Below, in pieces: positions 1 through 11,536 of a stretch of DNA of 64,000 nt. A model generated the notes under the pieces. The model was not told the DNA's origin. It saw nothing but the letters and a program-made list of their open reading frames with translations, and did no database searches. Made by a program: the position numbers and the translations under genes. Origin of the DNA: Vibrio aestivus (GTDB lineage Bacteria; Pseudomonadota; Gammaproteobacteria; Enterobacterales; Vibrionaceae); NCBI GenBank assembly GCA_003263845.1, contig JYJN01000021.1, positions 59,063 through 123,062 on the forward strand, read 5' to 3'. Position 1 is the first letter of the stretch. Every line of letters starts with the position of its first letter.

Positions 1-1949
1 TGCTGCCATGCCAAATCCACAAGCTCTGCGAACGGGACGCTGCCATCGTATTGCTGGAACAACCAAGACAAAGTTCCTGAGAAGATTCCAGATAGCGCGA
101 CAATTTCATCACCACTTTCACGCAGATCGCGAACGGTGTGGTTGATCGGTAGGCCAGCGCCAACGGTAGCGTTGTATAGCCAGTGGCGGTTAATTTTCGC
201 AAACGCATCTTGAACGGCGTGGTAGTACTCACTTGCGGCAGAGCCCGCAACTTTGTTAGCGGAAATTAAGTGTAAACCTTGCTCTGCAATCTCTAGGTAC
301 TGCTCTGCCAGCACTTTACTTGCAGTCACATCCAAGACGATGGCATCGTCGTAGCCTTGTAGATTACCCAGCTGTTCAATCCACGTTTTGCCATCGTTAG
401 CAATCGCTTCTTCGTCGAAGTGGGCGCTTACTGATGCGGCATCAATACCTTTTGGATCGAACCAGTAGGTTTGACTATCAACAACGGCGACCAAGTCAAA
501 GCTCATACCACGGCGTTTTTCTAGCTCTACTTTCTGCTCGGCAAAAAGGCTAAGCCAACTTGAGCCGATGTTGCCTTTACCACATAGTGCAACCGCGACG
601 CGTTTCTGAGCTTGGAACAGCTGGCTATGCACTTGCTTCACCAACTGATCGGTTTGTGTCGTGCGCAGCACAGCGACTAGGCTCAAACCCGATTGAGATT
701 CTGAAATAAACTCAACAGGAGACGACTTTAACTGCTGGTAAAAGCCATAACAGTGGTTGGCATTCTTAATCACACCAGCACCTACCGCAGCAACCAGTGA
801 GTAGCCTTCTTTGAGTTTGATTTCTGCTTCTATGGCTGCGTCTTGTAAGTGACTTAACGCACCACCTGCAATCTCAGCGGTATAGGCTAGGCGAATGCGG
901 AATTGGTCTGGTTGAGCTTCAAAAGCGAGTGGCTCTAACTGAGCACGTTTGAGGCTATTGAGCAGCTCTTTCTCTACACGGTCGAAGTCGTGACCGTGGC
1001 CGAAAGTCAGTTGAATCAGCAGTACTTCATCAAGAGAGGTGATGATCTTTGCACCACGGCCAGAGGCCAGTACGCGCTCAATACGTGTAGAACCAGACTC
1101 TGGTTGGTAACTGCAACGTAGGTGTAAATCCATAGTACTTTGCGCAACAGGCTGCAATGTACGGCTATGTAGAACCGGTGCTGCAAGACGAGCTAGCTCA
1201 CTGGCTTCATCTAAGCGCAGTAGTGGCAGCAAGCAAGCATCAGAGACCAAGCGCGGATCGGCACTGTAAACACCTGCAACGTCGCTCCAGATAGTCACAC
1301 GAGAGACTTCAGCCAATGCGCCAATAACGGTTGCTGAGTAGTCTGAGCCATTGCGCCCAAGCAGCACAGTTTGCCCTTGTTCGTTTTGCGCCATGAATCC
1401 GGTAATCACCACTCGATGGTGCGCGTGTTGAGCCAGTACTTCTTTCAGTAGTGGGTAAGAGTTACCGCGGTCAACTTCTGGTTGAGTCCCTGCCTCTGCT
1501 CTCAAAAAAGCACGTGCATCTTGTGCAACTGCCGCTAAGTCTTGCTCATTGAGCAATGCAGCAAGCAGCCTTGAAGACCAAACTTCACCATGACCTAGCA
1601 CTGATGCTTTTTCTGCTTCAGATAGCGGCGCGACCAGTTCGCCAAGCGTACTGAATTCATCGATAAGCTGGGATTCGAGTTCTTGCTTAAGCGGGGAAGT
1701 CAGCAGATTTTCAATCAGGTCGATTTGAAAGCGTTTTAGCTCTTGCAGTGCTTCGTGTGCAAGGCGACCGTCTTTGCTTAACGCTTCGATAAACTCAATC
1801 AGCTTATTGGTTGTTTTGCCTGCGGCAGAAACCACAACAAGATCTTCGCTGTCGGAATACTCTTTTAAGATATTGGCGACGCGACGGTAGCATTCTGGAT
1901 TGGCTAAGCTACTGCCACCAAACTTGTGTAGTTGACGAGAAGCGGTCAT
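1..1949 (-). CDS. metL: Bifunctional aspartokinase II / homoserine dehydrogenase II, 3' end outside window
   Basis: MetL catalyses the first (aspartate phosphorylation) and third (aspartate semialdehyde reduction) steps of the aspartate pathway towards methionine, in the cytoplasm. The protein begins MTASRQLHKFGGSSLA, the aspartokinase KFGGSS nucleotide-binding motif. At the window edge the frame still reads FQQYDGSVPFAELVDLAW, a homoserine dehydrogenase-type stretch. About 650 of roughly 800 residues are present and the C-terminus lies beyond base 1. The frame looks open throughout. Its ATG shares one base with the metB stop (TAATG), so metB and metL form a translationally coupled operon, presumably under MetJ control from the operator at 3235-3266. 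Confidence 0.93.
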   Translation of the reverse strand, partial: MTASRQLHKFGGSSLANPECYRRVANILKEYSDSEDLVVVSAAGKTTNKLIEFIEALSKDGRLAHEALQELKRFQIDLIENLLTSPLKQELESQLIDEFSTLGELVAPLSEAEKASVLGHGEVWSSRLLAALLNEQDLAAVAQDARAFLRAEAGTQPEVDRGNSYPLLKEVLAQHAHHRVVITGFMAQNEQGQTVLLGRNGSDYSATVIGALAEVSRVTIWSDVAGVYSADPRLVSDACLLPLLRLDEASELARLAAPVLHSRTLQPVAQSTMDLHLRCSYQPESGSTRIERVLASGRGAKIITSLDEVLLIQLTFGHGHDFDRVEKELLNSLKRAQLEPLAFEAQPDQFRIRLAYTAEIAGGALSHLQDAAIEAEIKLKEGYSLVAAVGAGVIKNANHCYGFYQQLKSSPVEFISESQSGLSLVAVLRTTQTDQLVKQVHSQLFQAQKRVAVALCGKGNIGSSWLSLFAEQKVELEKRRGMSFDLVAVVDSQTYWFDPKGIDAASVSAHFDEEAIANDGKTWIEQLGNLQGYDDAIVLDVTASKVLAEQYLEIAEQGLHLISANKVAGSAASEYYHAVQDAFAKINRHWLYNATVGAGLPINHTVRDLRESGDEIVALSGIFSGTLSWLFQQYDGSVPFAELVDLAWQ

Positions 1950-3122
1950 TAACGAGCTCCTTGCGTGCGAGTTTGTTCAAAGGCTTGTTTCAGGTCGTCA
2001 ATCAGATCGGTTGCATCTTCCAAGCCAACAGAGAGGCGAAGTAGGTTCTGAGACACGCCCGCTTCTTCTAAGGCTTCTTCACCCATCGCGCGGTGTGTCA
2101 TCGATGCAGGGTGGCAGATTAAGCTCTCAACGCCCCCAGGGATTCTGCGAGTGAAAACAGCTCTAGCTTACCAACGAAATATTTGAGGTCTTCAAAGCTG
2201 CCTGCAAACTCAAAACTCAGCATTGAGCCAAAGCCAGATTGCTGTTTCTTAGCAATCTCGTGGCCTGGGTGCTTAGGAATACTTGGGTGGTAGATGGTGC
2301 TAACCAATTCTTCAGTTTGTAGGTAGCTTAGGATTTCTGCTGAACTCTCTTCATGCACGCGCATGCGTGCACCGAGGGTACGAATGCCACGTAGCGTCAT
2401 GTAGCTATCAAATGGCGTACCCGTCGCGCCGATACAGTTGCCCCACCAAGCGAGCTCTTCTGCATGCTCTTCGGTTTTGGTGATCACTACACCACCAATC
2501 ACATCAGAGTGGCCATTGATGAATTTTGTGGTTGAGTGGATAACAAAGTCTGCGCCGAGTTCTAAAGGTTTTTGGAACACAGGAGTCAAAAAGGTGTTAT
2601 CAACGGCAACGAGTGCACCCACGTTTTTTCGCCAGTTGGCAGACTTTTTCAATATCGACCACGCGAACCAGCGGGTTTGACGGCGTTTCCACTAAGATCA
2701 ACTTCGGCTTTTTTCGCAATGGCTGCTTCCAACTCTTGGTCATTAGATTGGTCAACAAACTGGACTTTGAAATCGCCTTTATTCGCTCGCGTATTGAATA
2801 AGCGATATGTGCCGCCATAGCAGTCATGCGGCGCAACGATCAGGTCATCTGGGCCTAGGAAAGCTGATACCCATAGGTTGAGAGCGGAAGTTCCGCAGTT
2901 TGTAACCACGGCACCTTTGCCAGACTCTAGTTCAAATAGTGCAGTTTCAAGCAACCCACGGTTTGGGTTACCAGAGCGGGTGTAGTCGTAAGTTGGGACT
3001 TCACCAAACGCAGGAAATCCATAGTTCGTAGAAAGGTAGATAGGTGGCACAACCGCGTGGTGTTGAGTGTCTGATTCGATACCAGTACGTACGGCTATAG
3101 TGGCTGGCTTGCGTGTGCTCAT
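1949..3122 (-). CDS. metB: Cystathionine gamma-synthase (frameshifted as sequenced)
   Basis: MetB joins an activated homoserine ester and cysteine to make cystathionine, a PLP-dependent step of methionine synthesis. The N-terminal part starts MSTRKPATIAVRTGIESD. The PLP-lysine motif HSTTKFINGHSD lies in a second frame, and the C-terminal piece ending TRTQGAR lies in a third. At least three indels are needed to join them: near 2140 (run of C), near 2630, and near 2705 (run of T). Joined, the protein has the usual length of about 390 residues. The break points sit in homopolymers and the protein is otherwise intact, so sequencing error is more likely than pseudogenisation. It is divergent from metJ and the first gene of metBL. 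Confidence 0.9.
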
Positions 3123-3234
3123 AGGTGTTTCCTTTCAAACTGTAGTGACTTGTTAGGGGGAATAGGCTATATCTAATGTTCACTAGAGATAGAAATTCCT
3201 TTTCTATTAACACTACTTTAACTGTCGAATTTTG

Positions 3235-3266
3235 AGACGTCAACACTTCTAGACGTCTATATGTCT
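3235..3266. promoter_or_regulatory. MetJ operator: four contiguous met boxes
   Basis: Four adjacent octamers read AGACGTCA, ACACTTCT, AGACGTCT and ATATGTCT. The known met box consensus is AGACGTCT, bound by MetJ dimers cooperatively in tandem arrays. The array lies between the divergent metB and metJ starts, so one operator probably represses both metBL and metJ (autoregulation). Confidence 0.9.
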
Positions 3267-3342
3267 TTGCTTATAGCCTTAAATGCCGCTAAAATTCACA
3301 CTCTCTATTTCTAATAACGATTAAATTGAACGAAGGTGCGCA

Positions 3343-3664
3343 ATGGCAGACTGGAATGGTGAATATATTAGCCCGTACGCAGAACACGGTAAGAAAAGTG
3401 AACAAGTGAAAAAGATACACAGTATCGATTCCACTTAAAGTACTTAAGGTGTTAACGGATGAGCGTACTCGTCGCCAAATTAATAACCTGCGCCACGCTA
3501 CGAACAGTGAACTGCTGTGCGAGGCTTTCCTACATGCTTATACCGGTCAGCCATTACCAACAGATGAAGACCTGCGTAAAGACCGTCCAGACGATATTCC
3601 AGCTGAAGTGAAAAAGCTGATGACTGAGATGGGTATTGAGTTCGAAGCGTTTGATGAAGAGTAA
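3343..3664 (+). CDS. metJ: Methionine repressor MetJ (frameshifted as sequenced)
   Basis: MetJ is the S-adenosylmethionine-dependent ribbon-helix-helix repressor of methionine genes. The start ATG at 3343 gives [20 protein letters not shown], the family N-terminus. The frame then stops early, and the rest ([20 protein letters not shown] and onward to FDEE) continues in another frame from about 3435. Removing one extra C near 3417 restores the canonical DNA-contacting strand segment [16 protein letters not shown] and a protein of about 105 residues. This is one of the few breaks that needs a base removed. Most likely a sequencing error. It lies beside its own operator. Confidence 0.93.
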
Positions 3665-3726
3665 TTAAAAGTAGATATTTGCTATCAATAGGGCTTAGTT
3701 ATAGAAAAGACTAGCCTTAGATAGAC

Positions 3727-3756
3727 AAACGGCTTACGAAGTATCGTAAGCGTTTT
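3727..3756. terminator. Bidirectional terminator between metJ and maeB
   Basis: Inverted repeat GCTTACGA / TCGTAAGC flanked by AAAC and GTTTT, between the convergent ends of metJ and maeB, so it can serve both. Confidence 0.65.
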
Positions 3757-3783
3757 GATATTCTATGTGTTCTATGCGAGCAC

Positions 3784-5090
3784 TTAGCCTTCCATATAGC
3801 CTTCTGGCATTTCAATTCGAGCAACACCCGAATCTACCGCAGCCTGTGCTACAGCCTTTGCAACGCGAGGAAGAAGTCGTGGATCCATTGGCTTAGGAAT
3901 GATGTAGCCTTTACCAAATTCAAGGTGCGCTTCACCCGCCGCTTTAAGTACTTCTGCAGGCACGTCTTCTTTTGCTAACTGGCGAATCGCTTCAACAGCC
4001 GCTAGCTTCATTTCGTCATTGATTTCACTCGCACGAACATCGAGAGCGCCGCGGAAAATGAATGGGAAACACAGTACGTTATTTACTTGGTTAGGGTAAT
4101 CACTGCGACCCGTTCCCATAATCAGATCATCACGAACCTCATGAGCCAGCTCTGGCTTGATTTCTGGATCTGGGTTTGAACAAGCAAACACAATTGGTTT
4201 GTCTGCCATTAGCTTTAGTGCTTCTGCTGGCAGTAGATTCGGGCCTGATACGCCAAGGAATAGGTCTGCGCCAGCAATAACGTCTTCCAGTGTGCGCTTA
4301 TCTGTGTTGTTAGCAAATAGCTGTTTGTATTCGTTCAGATCGTCACGACGAGTATGAATCACGCCTTTGCGGTCAAGCATGTAGATACGCTCACGCATAG
4401 CGCCACATTTAATCAATAGCTCCATACATGCCACAGCCGCTGCGCCTGCCCCTAAGCAGACAATCGTCGCGTCTTCTAACTTTTTACCTTGAAGTTCGAT
4501 CGCATTAAGCATGCCTGCAGCGGTAACAATCGCGGTACCGTGCTGGTCATCGTGGAAGACTGGAACATCACAACGCTCGATTAGACGGCTTTCAATTTCA
4601 AAACAGTCTGGTGCTTTGATGTCTTCTAGGTTGATGCCACCAAAGGTGTCTGCGATGTTGGCAACCGTATCGACGAACTCATCGATGGTGCGGTGCTTCA
4701 CTTCGATATCAATCGAGTCTAGACCTGCAAAGCGTTTAAATAGTAGCGCTTTACCTTCCATAACGGGTTTCGATGCGATAGGACCAAGGTTACCTAAACC
4801 AAGAATCGCCGTACCGTTAGAGATCACCGCAACCGTATTGCCTTTTGACGTGTACTTGTAGACGTTATCCACATTCTGCGCAATTTCACGGACTGGCTCT
4901 GCTACACCTGGCTGTATGCGAGCGCCAGATCTTCTGCTGAGTTTGCAGGTTTTGTCACTTCAACCGCAATCTTTCCTGGGGTTGGGTAAGCATGGTAATC
5001 CAGTGCTTGTTGGCGAAATTGTTCTTCAGCAGAAAGTTCTTGGGAATTAACGTCTTGGCGATTGTCATCAGGCATAGGGGCGATACTCAA
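3784..5090 (-). CDS. maeB: Malic enzyme (malate dehydrogenase, decarboxylating; frameshifted as sequenced)
   Basis: Oxidatively decarboxylates malate to pyruvate, supplying NAD(P)H. The N-terminal 60 residues (MSIAPMPDDNRQDVN...) and the rest (VYKYTSKGNTVAVISNG..., with VPVFHDDQHGTA and the Rossmann motif CLGAGAAAVA) are in different frames. Adding one C near 4910 restores SPGVAEPVREIAQNV across the break. The joined protein is about 434 residues, the length of the short MaeB-type enzyme without a C-terminal phosphotransacetylase domain. NADP rather than NAD preference is assumed from the family and not readable here. Convergent with metJ. Confidence 0.88.
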
Positions 5091-5316
5091 AAAAGTTATA
5101 ATGGGAAGAGGAAATTCTAGTTTAATTGAACCGGCTCAGCCTGCCTAGATGATAATGCGAGGGAAATCATCAAAATGCCGCAATTCGCTACTGATAAGAC
5201 CAGAGGTGTGTGAACACGCTAACTTTTTGTAGTGAGTAAAAATAAATGACTTGTAAGGATATGAAATTCAACACTTAATACGTTTGAAACGGTGTCCCAC
5301 TAGGAATTAAGGCAAC

Positions 5317-5343
5317 AAAAAAGGACGCCGTAGCGTCCTTTTT
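5317..5343 (-). terminator. Intrinsic terminator of rpmE
   Basis: Stem AAAAAGGACGC / GCGTCCTTTTT with a four-base loop, followed on the minus strand by a T run, 20 bases beyond the rpmE stop. Confidence 0.85.
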
Positions 5344-5364
5344 ACATCATAACGATAGAAAGAA

Positions 5365-5586
5365 TTACTTCTTACCGCTTGATAGAGCACCGAAACGCTT
5401 GTTGAAGCGATCAACACGGCCGCCAGTATCAACGATACGTTGCTTACCAGTGTAGAACGGGTGACATTGGTCACATACGTCTAGGTGGATAGATTCTTTT
5501 GCTAGAGTTGAGTTGAACTCAAAAGTGTTGCCGCAAGAACAAGTTGCTTTTACAGCTTTGTATTCTGGGTGGATACCAGCTTTCAT
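5365..5586 (-). CDS. rpmE: 50S ribosomal protein bL31, zinc-binding form
   Basis: Small protein of the large ribosomal subunit. At 73 residues it starts [20 protein letters not shown] and carries four cysteines (CSC near residue 16, CDQC near residue 37). This is the zinc-ribbon C+ form, as opposed to the zinc-free form induced in zinc starvation. Single-gene unit with its own terminator, divergent from priA. Confidence 0.97.
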   Translation of the reverse strand: MKAGIHPEYKAVKATCSCGNTFEFNSTLAKESIHLDVCDQCHPFYTGKQRIVDTGGRVDRFNKRFGALSSGKK

Positions 5587-5928
5587 GGGATAACCTCAAA
5601 TTGGGCCGTGTCGCCATCCGATTCTATGCCGGACACCACACGTAGTTAATAAAATGCACTTAATTAAAAGTAACCGCGTACCGCTACGACATCCAAAGAT
5701 GAAGTGAGCCATAACGCTAAGGCGCAGTATAGTAATGAATCCATTGGCCGTGATCAACCAGTTTGCTAACTTTTTCACCAATTATTCTTACTATACCTCC
5801 ATAAAGACCTTGGATAAGGCATTTTAATTCCTTCTCATCTTTGCACGGGATTCGAAGACTCTCATAGACCGCCTATCCAAAGCCCTTTAAACTAACGGTA
5901 TCTCATTGTTCTATAGCTGCTGATTTAT
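5587..5928. other. Divergent intergenic region rpmE / priA
   Basis: About 340 bases between divergent rpmE and priA. It must hold both promoters. I see no convincing coding sequence, clear sigma-70 pair or known operator; the short frames across it have no recognisable features. Confidence 0.5.
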
Positions 5929-8125
<2,197 letters not shown>

Positions 8126-8472
8126 CGCAAATTTTACCCAAACGCAAACGATTGGTATTTCACTATCATTTTGATAGTTATGTTAATTTTAAACGATAAT
8201 TAAATCTGGCTTATTGTGATTGAAATCACAAATGCTGTGCAATTTTTGTTAATCTCCCCGTAACTTTCTCTCCTGAAATGAATACACTAGACGTTGCTCA
8301 TGGTTGATTGAGCAAAAAATGACTAGAACAAGTTTCAGCTTGTCTTTAACCCACCTCCGAAAGAGAGGCGTTCACTTAGTGATAAAGGGTAAATACTAAC
8401 AACAGTTTGTATGGCCATCCTGCTTGAGCGATCGGCAGCATGCTTAGGAATAAAACAAAGAGGGTAAAAATT
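8126..8472. other. Long leader/promoter region of cytR
   Basis: About 350 bases without a credible gene. It contains a perfect palindrome ACTATCA-ttt-TGATAGT at 8162-8178, the CRP site described separately, and a CCTC/GAGG hairpin near 8352. The AT-rich upstream half looks like promoter DNA and the downstream half like a transcribed leader. I see no recognised riboswitch. Confidence 0.45.
8215..8230. promoter_or_regulatory. CRP (cAMP receptor protein) binding site upstream of cytR
   Basis: Perfectly symmetric TGTGA-TTGAAA-TCACA, matching the CRP consensus TGTGA-N6-TCACA, 243 bases before the cytR start. CytR is classically a CRP co-regulator and its gene is CRP-controlled in E. coli, so the site fits. 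Confidence 0.8.
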
Positions 8473-9480
8473 ATGGCGACAATGAAGGATGTTGCCCAGC
8501 TTGCAGGAGTTTCAACTGCGACCGTATCTCGGGCGCTAATGAACCCAGAAAAGGTATCATCTTCTACACGTAAACGCGTAGAAGATGCGGTACTTGAGGC
8601 TGGCTATTCACCAAACTCCTTGGCGCGAAATCTACGTAGAAATGAATCCAAAACCATCGTGGCGATCGTCCCGGATATCTGTGACCCTTATTTCACAGAG
8701 ATCATTCGCGGTATTGAAGATGCGGCGATGGAACACGGCTATTTGGTTTTGCTGGGAGACAGTGGCCAACAAAAGCGTCGTGAATCCTCTTTCGTCAACC
8801 TTGTCTTTACCAAACAAGCGGATGGAATGCTGCTACTGGGTACCGACTTACCATTTGATGTGAGCAAAGCGGAGCAAAAGAACCTACCTCCAATGGTGAT
8901 GGCGTGTGAGTTCGCTCCTGAGCTTGAGCTGCCTACTGTTCACATCGATAACCTGACTTCAGCATTTGAAGCGGTTAATTACCTGACTCAGATGGGGCAC
9001 AAACGAGTTGCTCAAATAGCGGGTCCAGAACAGGCGGTGGTGTGTCAGTTCCGCCATCAAGGTTACCAACAAGCTTTACGCCGCGCTGGCATCATTATGA
9101 ATACGGCTTACTGTGTGCGCGGAGAGTTCTCATTCGAGTCGGGTGCCAAGGCAGTTCGTTCGCTGTTAGCGCTGCCAGAGCCGCCAACGGCGATCTTCTG
9201 TCACAACGACACAATGGCTATTGGCGCGATTCAAGAAGCGAAAAAATTAGGTTTGCGAGTACCACAAGATTTGTCCGTTGTCGGTTTTGATGACATTCAG
9301 TTTGCTCAGTACTGCGATCCACCGTTGACGACTATCTCGCAGCCTCGATACGAGATCGGGCGTCAAGCGATGCTGATGATGCTTGAAATGCTTCGTGGTC
9401 ACGATGTGCGTGCAGGCTCTCGTTTGCTTGAGACCCAGCTTATTGTCCGTGATAGTGCTGCGCCACCAAGAGTACTGTAG
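8473..9480 (+). CDS. cytR: LacI-family transcriptional repressor CytR
   Basis: CytR represses nucleoside uptake and catabolism genes by binding together with CRP; cytidine is the inducer. In vibrios it also affects competence and chitin genes. The N-terminal helix-turn-helix reads MATMKDVAQLAGVSTATVSR, followed by the LacI hinge and periplasmic-binding-like effector domain (IVPDICDPYFTEIIRG, LPTVHIDNL). It is 335 residues. I chose the ATG at 8473 because GAGGG lies just before it and because it matches the family; an in-frame ATG at 8440 would add 11 residues. Followed by a terminator at 9526. Confidence 0.95.
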   Translation: MATMKDVAQLAGVSTATVSRALMNPEKVSSSTRKRVEDAVLEAGYSPNSLARNLRRNESKTIVAIVPDICDPYFTEIIRGIEDAAMEHGYLVLLGDSGQQKRRESSFVNLVFTKQADGMLLLGTDLPFDVSKAEQKNLPPMVMACEFAPELELPTVHIDNLTSAFEAVNYLTQMGHKRVAQIAGPEQAVVCQFRHQGYQQALRRAGIIMNTAYCVRGEFSFESGAKAVRSLLALPEPPTAIFCHNDTMAIGAIQEAKKLGLRVPQDLSVVGFDDIQFAQYCDPPLTTISQPRYEIGRQAMLMMLEMLRGHDVRAGSRLLETQLIVRDSAAPPRVL

Positions 9481-9525
9481 TCAGCGACAACGAATCTAGC
9501 TGTTCGTAACGTTTCGATGAGTGTG

Positions 9526-9556
9526 AAAGGGAGCAGTGTCGCTCCCTTTTATTTTG
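9526..9556 (+). terminator. Intrinsic terminator of cytR
   Basis: Nine-base stem AAAGGGAGC / GCTCCCTTT with a six-base loop and a following T-rich tract. Confidence 0.85.
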
Positions 9557-9672
9557 TCTTGCTAGAGCAATTCTCTGCACGATTTGGTGTGTTGCTTCCA
9601 CATCTTCCCTGTCATCTGATTTCAAACTGGATTACCATGGGAGCTAGTTTAAGTTCTGATTCTATTTAACTT

Positions 9673-10221
9673 GTGGCAAATAAAGATTATGTAAGGCGCG
9701 GCCGCGGTTCATCCAAGCAGCCCGCGCGTAAAAAAAATGCCCCTCGTCGCAAACCTTGGCGTAGTGGTTTGATTGCTCTTATTTTAGTGGGAGGGTTCGG
9801 CTATGGCTTGTATTTGCTTAGTCAAGATCCTGAACCTGAGCAACCGGTACAAGCACAACCAGCCAAACCTAAGCCGAAACCAAAACCTGCGCGTGTCATC
9901 CCGCCTGCACCGGAAGAGAAATGGGACTATGTCGAAACGCTGCCAAATCGCGAGGTGAAGGTAGAAGCGAAAGAGCAAGTGGTGTCGGATATTCCTTACA
10001 TCATGCAGTGCGGTGCTTTCAAGCAAGAGTCACAGGCGGAAGAGCGCAAACTGGAAATTGCTTTCCAAGGCATTAAGAGCGAAATCCGCAAGAAAGAAGG
10101 CAGCTCATGGTATAGAGTGGTACTTGGCCCATATACCTTGAAGCGAGATGCTGAGCGCGATCGTCACAAGCTTCAGCGTGCGAAAATAGAGCCATGTGCG
10201 ATTTGGAAAGAAGCGCAGTAA
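9673..10221 (+). CDS. ftsN: Cell division protein FtsN
   Basis: FtsN is the late, activating component of the divisome. A short basic cytoplasmic part (ANKDYVRRGRGSSKQ) is followed by one transmembrane helix near residues 33-50 (LIALILVGGFGYGLYLL). Then comes a proline/lysine-rich linker (PKPKPKPARV) and a C-terminal SPOR domain (YIMQCGAFKQESQAE ... YRVVLGPYTLKRDAERD) that binds denuded septal peptidoglycan. The start is GTG at 9673. At 182 residues it is short compared with E. coli FtsN but the domain order is complete. Same position (cytR-ftsN-hslVU) as in enterics. Confidence 0.95.
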   Translation: MANKDYVRRGRGSSKQPARKKNAPRRKPWRSGLIALILVGGFGYGLYLLSQDPEPEQPVQAQPAKPKPKPKPARVIPPAPEEKWDYVETLPNREVKVEAKEQVVSDIPYIMQCGAFKQESQAEERKLEIAFQGIKSEIRKKEGSSWYRVVLGPYTLKRDAERDRHKLQRAKIEPCAIWKEAQ

Positions 10222-10254
10222 CCGCTTCTAGAGACTGAACTAGAAATTGAAAAG

Positions 10255-10279
10255 AAACGCCCTTATCGGGCGTTTTTCG
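10255..10279 (+). terminator. Terminator of ftsN
   Basis: Stem AAACGCCC / GGGCGTTT with a five-base loop and a T run, between convergent ftsN and the 86-residue gene; it may work in both directions. Confidence 0.85.
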
Positions 10280-10298
10280 TTATTGGAGTCAAACAAAA

Positions 10299-10559
10299 TT
10301 AACGAAACTGCGGAACGTGTTCGTAGTATTCAAGGCCGAAATCGGTAAGGTGGACGTCTTGGCCTTCTAGCTCAATGTATCCTGATCGGTTTAAACGCTC
10401 GATCACCGTTGGCAGCGACTGTTGCATGAACAGCGTTATGGAGTCTGACAAATGGTTGACCGTGCTAGTCCCACATTTCTGATACATCAAGTGATAGAGA
10501 ACCGAGAGTTCATCTAAATTCATCGTACAGTTATAGGTACTAATATTCGCATTTAGCAT
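10299..10559 (-). CDS. Conserved-looking small protein, possible winged-helix
   Basis: An 86-residue protein starting MLNANISTYNCTMNLDELSV. It is preceded by a good ribosome site (AAAGGAATT) and convergent with ftsN. The segment HLSDSITLFMQQSLPTVIERL followed by NRSGYIELEGQDVHLTDFG looks like a helix-turn-helix with a beta-wing, as in small winged-helix DNA-binding proteins. No signal peptide or membrane segment is seen. I do not recognise the family and the function is unknown; the DNA-binding reading is inference from the pattern only. Confidence 0.6.
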   Translation of the reverse strand: MLNANISTYNCTMNLDELSVLYHLMYQKCGTSTVNHLSDSITLFMQQSLPTVIERLNRSGYIELEGQDVHLTDFGLEYYEHVPQFR

Positions 10560-10841
10560 GTTCAGAATTCCTTTCTTTTTATACTTAATAGGGACGGTAC
10601 GCGGTAATGGTAATTCGACGTGCTAGTAAGAAAATGTTGCGAGATCAATGATTTATCTCTTTATATGTTCTTGTCTATTTTATGACACTTAACTGATTGT
10701 TTAATAAGTGGATTTAATTCTGAGTTTTAGCTTGTTTTAGAACCTTTTTTTCTGATCTTTACGAGTTAACCATTGGTAGAAGATATGTATGCAGCCAAGG
10801 TATACAGAATGGTGTTTTAAATGGTTTTGAGCTGTCCGATG

Positions 10842-10870
10842 CTTGAAATTACAAGATCATGTCCTCATAT
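10842..10870 (+). promoter_or_regulatory. Sigma-32 (heat-shock) promoter of hslVU
   Basis: CTTGAAA at 10842-10848, a 14-base spacer, and CCTCATAT at 10863-10870 match the RpoH promoter pattern CTTGAAA-N13-15-CCCATnT. It lies 54 bases before the hslV start, and hslVU is a known heat-shock operon. Confidence 0.85.
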
Positions 10871-10923
10871 GAAGAATTAGAATCAGTTTATAACTAGAAA
10901 ACCAGAAATAAGAGGCTCTACTC

Positions 10924-11466
10924 GTGACTACCATTGTATCTGTTCGTCGTAATAACAAAGTTGTCATTGCCGGAGATGGCCAGGTCTCTCTAGGAAATAC
11001 CGTAATGAAGGGCAATGCGCGTAAAGTGCGTCGCCTATACAACAATAAAGTATTAGCAGGCTTTGCTGGTGGTACTGCCGATGCGTTCACGTTGTTTGAG
11101 CGCTTCGAAAGCAAGCTACAAATGCACCAAGGCCATTTAACCAAAGCGGCAGTTGAACTCGCTAAAGATTGGCGTAGTGACCGAGCGCTACGTAAGTTAG
11201 AAGCGCTATTGGCGGTGGCGGATGAAACGGCATCGCTCGTCATTACTGGTAATGGCGATGTTGTTCAGCCAGAAAACGATCTGATTGCGATTGGCTCTGG
11301 TGGTAACTTCGCTCAGGCTGCCGCGACGGCATTGCTCGAAAATACAGAGCTAGACGCACGCGAAGTAGCGGAAAAATCTTTGAAAATCGCAGGCGATATC
11401 TGCGTATTTACTAACCATCATCACACTGTTGAAGAACTAGAAATAGCAGCAGACGCTGCTGAATAA
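10924..11466 (+). CDS. hslV: HslV (ClpQ) peptidase subunit of the HslVU protease
   Basis: HslV is the threonine peptidase core, a double hexamer resembling the proteasome beta subunit, in the cytoplasm. The GTG start gives (M)[19 protein letters not shown]; removal of the initiator Met exposes the catalytic Thr1. [15 protein letters not shown] and the GIGSGG-like [13 protein letters not shown] segment are typical. It is 180 residues. It is followed after 70 bases by hslU and driven by the heat-shock promoter at 10842. Confidence 0.97.
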   Translation: MTTIVSVRRNNKVVIAGDGQVSLGNTVMKGNARKVRRLYNNKVLAGFAGGTADAFTLFERFESKLQMHQGHLTKAAVELAKDWRSDRALRKLEALLAVADETASLVITGNGDVVQPENDLIAIGSGGNFAQAAATALLENTELDAREVAEKSLKIAGDICVFTNHHHTVEELEIAADAAE

Positions 11467-11536
11467 CCAACTGTGATGTGACTGCCCAATAGCATTTTAA
11501 GAAGACCAGTTGGGCAATGCTTGTAAGGAACTGATT

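Noticed and set aside
1949..3122. metB as a true pseudogene (methionine auxotroph)
   Set aside because: The same kind of single-base break occurs in many essential genes here, so sequencing error is the simpler explanation.
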